From assembly GCA_017550765.1 (NCBI GenBank), contig JAFZOC010000173.1, positions 1 to 9,841 on the forward strand: 9,841 bases of DNA, read 5' to 3'. This DNA comes from Oscillospiraceae bacterium. GTDB lineage: Bacteria; Bacillota_A; Clostridia; Oscillospirales; Oscillospiraceae. Positions within the stretch are counted from its first letter, which is position 1. Every line of letters begins with the position of its first letter. Below are positions 1 through 4,210 of the stretch, piece by piece. The notes below the pieces were generated by a model. That model had not been told where the DNA came from. It worked only from the letters and a program-made list of their open reading frames with translations, and made no database searches. The translations under genes and the position numbers were made by a program.

Positions 1-456
1 GAAGATGGGGGAGGCGGCCACCAGCGTCACCAGGACCTGGCCCGTGGCGACGCCCCGGCGGATCTGTACATGCCGCAGCCAGCCCCGCCCGCTGCGCTCG
101 TCATAGACCAGGATCTTGTGGGCGGGGAGCATGTCCCGGATGTCCCGGGCGACGGCGCAGGCCACGGCGTCCTCGATGCGGCAGTCCTCCACGGGGACGA
201 TGGCATGGCTCCCCGGCTGATAGATCCCGCAGACCGGCCGGCGCCGGGCGTCCAGCCCGAAGGAGCGGGTGACCTTGTTGCGGTAGTGGGTCGGATCGTC
301 GGAGGGCAGGATCTCCTCCACATGGCCGAACTCGCCCAGCAGGGCGATGCAGCGGCCCATCTTGCGCCGCAGCTGTTCGGGGTAGCTGAGATGCTGAAGC
401 TGGCAGCCGCCGCATCTTCTGGCGTATGGGCAGGGGGAGGGGGCGCCGTTCTCCAT
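1..456 (-). CDS. rlmD: 23S rRNA (uracil-5-)-methyltransferase, RlmD/RlmCD type, N-terminal part (runs off the window)
   Basis: SAM-dependent enzyme that makes 5-methyluridine in 23S rRNA; the family carries a [4Fe-4S] cluster. Only the first 152 codons are present, and the methyltransferase domain lies off the left edge. Seen: the motif CPYARRCGGCQLQHLSY near the N-terminus, with cysteines 9, 15 and 18 and a fourth cysteine at 92 (VEDCRIED), matching the C-x5-C-x2-C plus distant C cluster pattern of the family. YRNKV and WLRHVQIRRG follow as expected. There is no TRAM domain ahead of the cluster, unlike E. coli RlmD. The ATG at 456 is chosen because GAGG lies 8 nt upstream of it. An in-frame ATG at 507 would add 17 basic residues, but it sits about 7 nt after the predicted -10 and would be leaderless. 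A weak hairpin (arms 475-480/493-498) lies in the leader. Divergent from the rluA-type gene. Choice between RlmD and the related RlmC/RlmCD cannot be made from this half. Confidence 0.88.
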   Translation of the reverse strand, partial: MENGAPSPCPYARRCGGCQLQHLSYPEQLRRKMGRCIALLGEFGHVEEILPSDDPTHYRNKVTRSFGLDARRRPVCGIYQPGSHAIVPVEDCRIEDAVACAVARDIRDMLPAHKILVYDERSGRGWLRHVQIRRGVATGQVLVTLVAASPIF

Positions 457-514
457 CGGGATCGCCTCGTTTCGCGTCGCGCCAGGACCGGGGCGACGTT
501 TTTTCATTGTCTAT

Positions 515-543
515 ATTTTATCATGCTTTTTTCGGTTTGCAAA
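515..543 (-). promoter_or_regulatory. Leftward sigma-A-type promoter for the rlmD-type gene
   Basis: Reading the minus strand, TTTGCA (543-538) is followed by a 17-nt spacer and TAAAAT (520-515). TGA precedes the -10, so it fits an extended -10 (TGnTAAAAT). The expected start of transcription is near 507-509. It shares its -35 bases with the rightward promoter. Assignment is by eye only. Confidence 0.6.
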
Positions 544-564
544 GAGCGTCGCGCGTGGTAAAAT
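536..564 (+). promoter_or_regulatory. Rightward sigma-A-type promoter for the rluA-type gene
   Basis: TTTGCA (536-541), a 17-nt spacer, then TAAAAT (559-564) preceded by TGG, an extended -10. It is the mirror image of the leftward promoter around position 539.5. The predicted leader is about 60 nt to the ATG at 634. Confidence 0.6.
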
Positions 565-577
565 GAAAAAAGCGCGG

Positions 578-606
578 GGAAGACCGGCCGCTCTTCCGAC
601 GGCCGG
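578..606 (+). other. Two competing hairpins in the leader of the rluA-type gene
   Basis: Hairpin A pairs GGAAGA (578-583) with TCTTCC (592-597). Hairpin B pairs CCGGCCG (584-590) with CGGCCGG (600-606). The arms interleave, so only one can form at a time; the connecting loops look too short for a comfortable pseudoknot. A run of eight G (622-629) follows and probably serves as the ribosome binding site. Function is unknown, and GC-rich DNA yields such pairings by chance. Confidence 0.35.
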
Positions 607-633
607 AGCGGATGGACGAAAGGGGGGGGACCC

Positions 634-1335
634 ATGGCGGGGGAGCCTGTGGAGATCGTCTATCGGGACGAGCAGATCCTGGTCTGCGTCAAGCCCGCCG
701 GCATCCTGTCCACGGACGAGCCCGGCGGTCTGCCGGAGCTGCTGCGGCAGGAACTGGGCGCGGGATACGCAGATCTGCGCACCGTGCACCGGCTGGACCG
801 GGTGGTGAGCGGCCTGATGGTCCTGGCCCGGGGCGCCTCCGCCGCCTCCGCGCTCTCCCGGCAGATCCGGGAGGGGAGCTTCGGGAAGGTCTATCTGGCC
901 GTCGTCCACGGGACGCTGCCGGAGACGGGGAGCCTGCGGGACCTGCTGAGGCGGGACAAGGCCCGCAAGATGACCTTCGTGGCGGACGCGCCGGGCAAGG
1001 ATGTGCAGGAGGCGCTGCTGGACTATCGTTCCCTGGGCCGGGCCGAAGGGCTGAGCCTGGTGAAGATCCGGCTCCGCACCGGGCGGACCCACCAGATCCG
1101 CTGCCAGTTCGCCGCCCACGGCTGGCCGCTGGCGGGGGAGCGCAAGTACGACACGCGGGAAGACCCCTGGCCGCTGGCGCTCTGGTCCGCGGCCCTGGGC
1201 TTCAGGCATCCGGCTACGGGGGAAGAGCTGCGCTTTGCTCTGCTCCCGCAGGAGGCCCCGCCCTGGGACTTTTTTACGGATCTGAAAATTCAGGCGCTTT
1301 ACCCTTGCAAAGACCGAGAGACGGGGGTATACTGA
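634..1335 (+). CDS. RluA-family RNA pseudouridine synthase
   Basis: Converts uridine to pseudouridine in rRNA or tRNA, in the cytoplasm. The 233-residue product shows the catalytic motif HRLDRVVSG (H52-R53-L54-D55), with D55 as the expected catalytic aspartate. The usual Thr of HRLD-x-x-T-S-G is Val here. The second signature, GRTHQIR, lies at 150-156, followed by HGWPLAGERKYD, the counterpart of the family's LGHPIxGDxxYG. There is no N-terminal S4 RNA-binding domain, so it is a short RluA form, and the exact target base cannot be read from sequence. The start at 634 has only a G-run (622-629) as ribosome binding site. The stop codon at 1333-1335 overlaps the -10 of a plsY promoter. Divergent from another 23S rRNA modification gene, so both promoters of the pair feed RNA modification enzymes. 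Confidence 0.9.
   Translation: MAGEPVEIVYRDEQILVCVKPAGILSTDEPGGLPELLRQELGAGYADLRTVHRLDRVVSGLMVLARGASAASALSRQIREGSFGKVYLAVVHGTLPETGSLRDLLRRDKARKMTFVADAPGKDVQEALLDYRSLGRAEGLSLVKIRLRTGRTHQIRCQFAAHGWPLAGERKYDTREDPWPLALWSAALGFRHPATGEELRFALLPQEAPPWDFFTDLKIQALYPCKDRETGVY
1305..1333 (+). promoter_or_regulatory. Likely plsY promoter inside the end of the rluA-type gene
   Basis: TTGCAA (1305-1310), 17-nt spacer, TATACT (1328-1333). The -10 is near consensus and ends on the first base of the upstream gene's stop codon. The stretch CAAAGACCGAG (1308-1318) recurs exactly in the promoter at 3659-3687, at a similar place. The predicted transcript would begin about 45 nt ahead of the plsY start. Confidence 0.5.
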
Positions 1336-1346
1336 AAAACGATCAA

Positions 1347-1369
1347 CGCGGCGGCATCGGCTCGCCGCG
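1347..1369 (+). other. GC-only hairpin in the plsY leader
   Basis: CGCGGCG (1347-1353) pairs with CGCCGCG (1363-1369) around a 9-nt loop, seven G-C pairs in all. It ends 7 nt before the GGAG ribosome binding site of plsY and has no T-run after it, so a terminator is unlikely. It could affect translation or mRNA stability; this is inference. Confidence 0.4.
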
Positions 1370-1386
1370 GACAGATGGAGCGCGTT

Positions 1387-1995
1387 ATGGACCTGTTTCG
1401 ATACATCCTCATCGCCGTAGCCAGCTACCTGCTGGGCTCGCTCAGTGTGTCGATCCTCCTGTCGCGGACGGCTCTGGGCGGCGACGTCCGCGAGAAAGGC
1501 AGCGGCAACGCCGGCGCTACCAATATGGCTCGGGTCTACGGCCTGGGCGTGGGCTTCGTGACCCTGGGCTGCGATATGCTCAAGGCCCTGGCGGCCACCT
1601 GGCTGGGCAGCGCCCTGCTGGGGGACCTGGGCCTGGCCCTGGGCGGCATCTGCTGCATGCTGGGGCACTGCTTCCCGGTCTTCCACAAGTTCAAGGGCGG
1701 GAAGGGCATCTCCGTGGGGGCGGCTCTGGGCCTGGCGATCGACTGGAAGGTCTTCGTCTTCATCATCCTGGTCTTCCTGATCGTGGCCTTCCTCAGCAAA
1801 AAGGTCTCCCTGGGCTCGATCTGCGCCGCTGTCAGCATCACCGTCGCCTCGATCCTCTTCGCGGTGGGCACGCCCAAACTGGTCCTGGCCATCGTGGCGA
1901 TGGTCCTGGCCATCTTCCAGCACCGGGGGAACATCAAGCGCCTGATCGCCGGCACCGAGCCGGATTTCCACGCCGCGAGCATGTCGAAAAAATGA
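1387..1995 (+). CDS. plsY: Acyl-phosphate:glycerol-3-phosphate acyltransferase PlsY
   Basis: Integral membrane enzyme that moves an acyl group from acyl-phosphate (made by PlsX) to glycerol-3-phosphate, giving lysophosphatidic acid, the first committed step of phospholipid synthesis. The 202-residue product has the usual PlsY size and its three conserved cytoplasmic motifs: GSGNAGATN at 38-46, HCFPVFHKFKGGKG at 94-107 and HRGNIKRLIAGTE at 179-191. Hydrophobic segments lie at about 6-26, 53-73, 80-95, 115-135 and 140-175. The start at 1387 is chosen because GGAG (1377-1380) sits 6 nt ahead of it; the ATG at 1375 (four more residues) has no such site. The family motif often reads GSGNPGATN; Ala replaces Pro here. 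No plsX is seen in the window. A strong stem-loop follows the gene. Confidence 0.95.
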   Translation: MDLFRYILIAVASYLLGSLSVSILLSRTALGGDVREKGSGNAGATNMARVYGLGVGFVTLGCDMLKALAATWLGSALLGDLGLALGGICCMLGHCFPVFHKFKGGKGISVGAALGLAIDWKVFVFIILVFLIVAFLSKKVSLGSICAAVSITVASILFAVGTPKLVLAIVAMVLAIFQHRGNIKRLIAGTEPDFHAASMSKK

Positions 1996-2017
1996 TAGGC
2001 CCCGCGCCGAACGAGGT

Positions 2018-2058
2018 CGATGCCCTTCCGCTGTGTACGGACACGCGGGAGGGCATCG
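2018..2058 (+). terminator. Strong stem-loop after plsY, probable terminator without a good T-run
   Basis: CGATGCCCTTCCGC (2018-2031) pairs with GCGGGAGGGCATCG (2045-2058): 14 pairs with a single G-U. Above a one-base bulge, GTGT (2033-2036) pairs with ACAC (2041-2044), closing on an ACGG loop. Only CTCTT follows, so it lacks a proper U-tract, yet its size and its place 22 nt after the plsY stop suit termination or 3'-end protection. The -35 of the pepV promoter begins 4 nt downstream. Confidence 0.55.
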
Positions 2059-2061
2059 CTC

Positions 2062-2090
2062 TTGCAAATGGCGGCCAGGCGCATTATAAT
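2062..2090 (+). promoter_or_regulatory. pepV promoter
   Basis: TTGCAA (2062-2067), 17-nt spacer, and a perfect TATAAT (2085-2090). Predicted transcription start is near 2097, leaving a leader of about 45 nt. The -35 has the same TTGCAA bases as the plsY promoter. It places pepV in its own transcription unit behind the 2018-2058 stem-loop. Confidence 0.7.
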
Positions 2091-2143
2091 AGGTGAGGAA
2101 GCACGATCGGACCCATCCCATGATCATGAAAAGGAGCGATACG

Positions 2144-3526
2144 ATGAACGAAGCCCTGCGCCGCGACCTGGATCGGTTCGCGGAAGAGAACTATGAGAGC
2201 ATTTTCCGGGATATCGGCCGCCTGGTGGCCATCGTCAGCGTGGAAGGGGAGCCGGCGCCCGGCGCGCCTTTCGGACCGGGCCCCAAGGCCGCGCTGGACC
2301 TGGGACTGCAGATCGCCCGGGAGCTGGGCCTGGAGGCCGTCAACTGCGAGGACAAGATCGGCTACGCCCTTCTCGGCGGCCCCGACGAGCGCTACATCGC
2401 CACGATCACCCACCTGGACGTGGTCCCCACCGGCGACGGCTGGGAGCACGATCCCTTCACCATGCGGGAGCGGGAGGGCTGGATCATCGGCCGCGGCGTC
2501 ATGGACGACAAGGGCCCCAGCGTCCTCTGCTTCTACGCGCTCAAGTATCTGAAGGAGCGGCAGATCCCGCTGCGCTACCCGATCCGCGCCCTGCTGGGCG
2601 CCAACGAGGAGTCGGGCATGGGGGACGTGGAGCACTATCTCGCCAACTACCCCGCGCCGCTCTTCTGCTTCAGCCCCGACGCCAACTTCCCCCTGTGCAA
2701 CGGCGAGAAGGGCATCTACCACGGCCGCATCCGCTTCGATCTGCCTCTGGGCAACATCGTGGACATCCGCGGCGGCATCGTCGTCAACGCCGTCCCCGAC
2801 AAGGCGGAGGCCACCGTGCGCGCCGCCCATCTGGAGCCGGCGGAGCGGGTCGCGGTGGAGGAGTTGGAGCCGGGTCTCTGGCATGTGACCGCCAGCGGCC
2901 TGGGCGGCCACGCCTCGCTGCCCAAGGGCACCGTGAACGCCATCGGCGTCCTGGTGGACTACCTGCTCTCCAGCGGGGTCTGCGACGCCGATGAGACGCG
3001 CATGTTCACGCTGCTGCAGCGTCTGCACAGCGCCTGGGACGGCAGCGGTCTGGGCGTCCAGGCAGACGACGGACGCTTCGAGCCGCTGACCATCATCGGC
3101 GGCATGATCGGTCTGGAGGACGGCAAGCTCTTCCAGACGCTGGACAGCCGCTATCCCACCAATACCAGCGGCGCCCAGATCGCCGCGACGATCCAGGCGC
3201 TGGCCGGGGACATGGCCCGCGTCACCGTGGACCGGGACGCGCCCCCCTTCTATATGAGCCTGGACGACCCCGCCGTGCAGGTCTGCATCGATGCGTACAA
3301 CGCCGTCACCGGGGAGAACGCGGCGCCGTACACCATTGGCGGCGGCACAGACGCCCGGGATTTCCCCCGCGCAGTGTCCTTCGGCCCGGAGCACCCGGAA
3401 CGCCCCATGCCGGATTTCGCCGGGCCCATCCACGGGGTGGACGAGGCCGCCAGCAAGGACTACCTGATCGAGGCGCTGAAGGTCTATATCCTGGCGCTGA
3501 TCCGGCTGGAAGAGCTGGAACTCTGA
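2144..3526 (+). CDS. pepV: Dipeptidase PepV, peptidase family M20
   Basis: Cytoplasmic two-zinc metallopeptidase that splits dipeptides and related short peptides, completing use of imported peptides. The 460-residue length matches PepV. Visible metal and catalytic residues: H90 and D92 in HLDVVP, the aspartate pair D121-D122 in GRGVMDDKGP, E155-E156 in ANEESG (catalytic base and ligand), D179 in SPDANFPLCNGEKG, and H430 in GPIHGVDE. The lid region shows GGHASLPKGTVNA and, near the end, GGGTDARDFP. The start at 2144 follows AAGGAG (2131-2136) with 7-nt spacing. A GTG at 2093 is in frame, but it lies between the -10 and the expected transcription start, so it is rejected. Own promoter at 2062-2090. 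The gene lacks TTA, CTA and TCA codons. The large secreted protease downstream could supply peptides for this enzyme, though nothing shows co-regulation. Confidence 0.95.
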   Translation: MNEALRRDLDRFAEENYESIFRDIGRLVAIVSVEGEPAPGAPFGPGPKAALDLGLQIARELGLEAVNCEDKIGYALLGGPDERYIATITHLDVVPTGDGWEHDPFTMREREGWIIGRGVMDDKGPSVLCFYALKYLKERQIPLRYPIRALLGANEESGMGDVEHYLANYPAPLFCFSPDANFPLCNGEKGIYHGRIRFDLPLGNIVDIRGGIVVNAVPDKAEATVRAAHLEPAERVAVEELEPGLWHVTASGLGGHASLPKGTVNAIGVLVDYLLSSGVCDADETRMFTLLQRLHSAWDGSGLGVQADDGRFEPLTIIGGMIGLEDGKLFQTLDSRYPTNTSGAQIAATIQALAGDMARVTVDRDAPPFYMSLDDPAVQVCIDAYNAVTGENAAPYTIGGGTDARDFPRAVSFGPEHPERPMPDFAGPIHGVDEAASKDYLIEALKVYILALIRLEELEL

Positions 3527-3601
3527 AAGGATGAAAGAGCGTCCGGGCGCGCTATGGATGGGAGACCGTTGGCTCATCGCCCATAAAATCGTCACTTTTA
3601 A

Positions 3602-3636
3602 ACAAGGATCCTGCTCCTTTGGAGCAGGATCCTTGT
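3602..3636 (+). terminator. Perfect 16-bp inverted repeat after pepV, possible terminator
   Basis: ACAAGGATCCTGCTCC (3602-3617) and its exact complement (3621-3636) surround a 3-nt TTT. No T-run follows directly (CGATGTGC), so it is not a textbook intrinsic terminator; a T5 occurs only 15 nt later. It lies 75 nt after the pepV stop and 22 nt before a strong promoter. It could be a two-sided 3'-end stabiliser, a terminator of unusual form, or a protein site on DNA. Confidence 0.5.
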
Positions 3637-3658
3637 CGATGTGCAGAATGGTTTTTGA

Positions 3659-3687
3659 TTGACAAAGACCGAGCGGTCTAGTATACT
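3659..3687 (+). promoter_or_regulatory. Near-consensus promoter of the small gene and S8 protease unit
   Basis: TTGACA (3659-3664), perfect -35, 17-nt spacer, TATACT (3682-3687). It is the best promoter in the window. Transcription should begin near 3694, giving a leader of about 115 nt to the small gene and about 515 nt to the protease. A palindrome fills the spacer, which suggests repression. Confidence 0.75.
3666..3679. promoter_or_regulatory. Palindromic candidate operator between -35 and -10
   Basis: AGACCG (3666-3671), AG, CGGTCT (3674-3679): six-base arms with a 2-bp centre, lying inside the promoter spacer where a bound repressor would block polymerase. GACCn(n)nGGTC-type palindromes are common among TetR-family operators, so such a repressor is a reasonable guess. 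No regulator gene is in the window. The left half recurs in the plsY promoter. Confidence 0.45.
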
Positions 3688-3770
3688 GAGCTTTGTATAA
3701 CGAAAGTAAAGTAGGGCGTTTTTTACGTTTGGTCGCACTTTTCCGCTTTATCGATGCGCCGTAAAGGATG

Positions 3771-3780
3771 CCCCCCCCCC
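3771..3780. repeat. Run of ten C in the leader of the small gene
   Basis: Ten consecutive C bases lie 16 nt ahead of the GGAGGGG ribosome binding site, in transcribed but untranslated leader. Runs of this length are prone to slippage in replication and could vary in length between cells. The run could also pair with the downstream GGAGGGG and hide the ribosome binding site. A sequencing or assembly length error is equally possible. Confidence 0.6.
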
Positions 3781-3809
3781 GCAGCGGACCTTGAACGGAG
3801 GGGATGCCT

Positions 3810-4067
3810 ATGATCCCGCATATGATCCGTGCGGCCCTTTCCCTGGCTCCCGATGCCGATCCGGAGCAAGTGCTCCGGGAGCTGGAAAAGACGCTCGGAC
3901 ACCCGGCAGAGCTCCTGATGCACATCCGCAGTGTCAGGGTCCTGGTGCTCCGACTGGAGCAAAGCGAGCTGGAGATGGCTAGACAGGTCCCCGGCGTACG
4001 AAGCGCGGTGGAGGAAAGGCCGCTGGATACGCCCCGTCCGGTCCTGCCCAGACTGGATGAGCGCTGA
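3810..4067 (+). CDS. Small protein resembling part of a subtilase I9 propeptide
   Basis: An 85-residue protein, not recognised as a named family. GGAGGGG (3797-3803) stands 6 nt ahead of the ATG at 3810; the in-frame ATG at 3804 abuts it and is less likely. No signal peptide or membrane segment. Residues 13-30 (PDADPEQVLRELEKTLG) look helical. The segment SVRVLVLRLEQSELEMA plus RQVPGVRSAVEERP has the strand-helix-strand shape and PGV-x-x-x-VE ending typical of inhibitor I9 domains. It resembles the propeptide of the protease next door, where residues about 146-175 end in GVKDVVLE. Codon use looks coding. It precedes the protease by 143 nt on the same strand, with a shared promoter at 3659-3687. 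If real, it may be a helper or inhibitor of the protease, but without a signal it would stay in the cytoplasm. The I9 resemblance is by eye; confidence is higher for the gene than for its role. Confidence 0.6.
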   Translation: MIPHMIRAALSLAPDADPEQVLRELEKTLGHPAELLMHIRSVRVLVLRLEQSELEMARQVPGVRSAVEERPLDTPRPVLPRLDER

Positions 4068-4076
4068 GATCTGACC

Positions 4077-4121
4077 GCTGCCGATCCGGTCCCTTCGCCA
4101 AGGGCGATCCTTTCCGGCAGC
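4077..4121 (+). other. Hairpin between the small gene and the protease gene
   Basis: GCTGCCG (4077-4083) pairs with CGGCAGC (4115-4121). Inside, CCCTT (4091-4095) pairs with AAGGG (4100-4104) around a CGCC loop, with an unpaired stretch between the two stems. It starts 9 nt after the small gene's stop. No T-run follows, so partial termination or transcript processing are possible but unproven. Confidence 0.35.
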
Positions 4122-4159
4122 AGCGTCTCCCGTGCGCTCTCGCACATATCCCGATCCAG

Positions 4160-4185
4160 TATATAAAGTGGCGACACTCTATATA
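4160..4185 (+). other. 26-bp palindrome / GNRA-capped hairpin ahead of the protease gene
   Basis: TATATAAAGTG (4160-4170), GCGA, CACTCTATATA (4175-4185): ten of eleven positions pair, with one A-C mismatch. As RNA the loop is GCGA, a GNRA tetraloop on a G-U-G/C-A-C stem. It ends 10 nt before the AAGGAGG ribosome binding site (4196-4202). As DNA, each arm contains a TATA-like hexamer (TATAAA at 4162 and 4182), but neither has a -35 at 17 nt. Likely a translation or stability element, or an operator. Confidence 0.5.
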
Positions 4186-4210
4186 AAACCATTTCAAGGA
4201 GGAAAGAAGC

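Noticed and set aside
578..606. H-type pseudoknot in the rluA-type leader
   Set aside because: Connecting loops of 0, 1 and 2 nt look too short to cross stems of 6-7 pairs; competing hairpins are more likely.
612..2096. Plus-strand open frame of 494 codons across the rluA-type gene and plsY
   Set aside because: Gly/Arg/Pro-rich translation typical of an out-of-frame GC-rich reading. The other frames hold the RluA and PlsY motifs.
511..2127. Minus-strand open frame of 538 codons over the same genes
   Set aside because: Shadow of the sense genes with no recognisable motif, and it covers the promoter regions.
2093..2143. GTG at 2093 as the pepV start
   Set aside because: It lies 3 nt after the -10 and so ahead of the expected transcription start. 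The ATG at 2144 has a good AAGGAG.
3602..3687. Insertion-sequence end or attachment site next to the perfect inverted repeat
   Set aside because: No transposase or integrase, no target duplication and no second copy are seen in the window.
3804..3809. ATG at 3804 as the start of the small gene
   Set aside because: It touches the GGAGGGG with no spacing; the in-frame ATG at 3810 has 6 nt.
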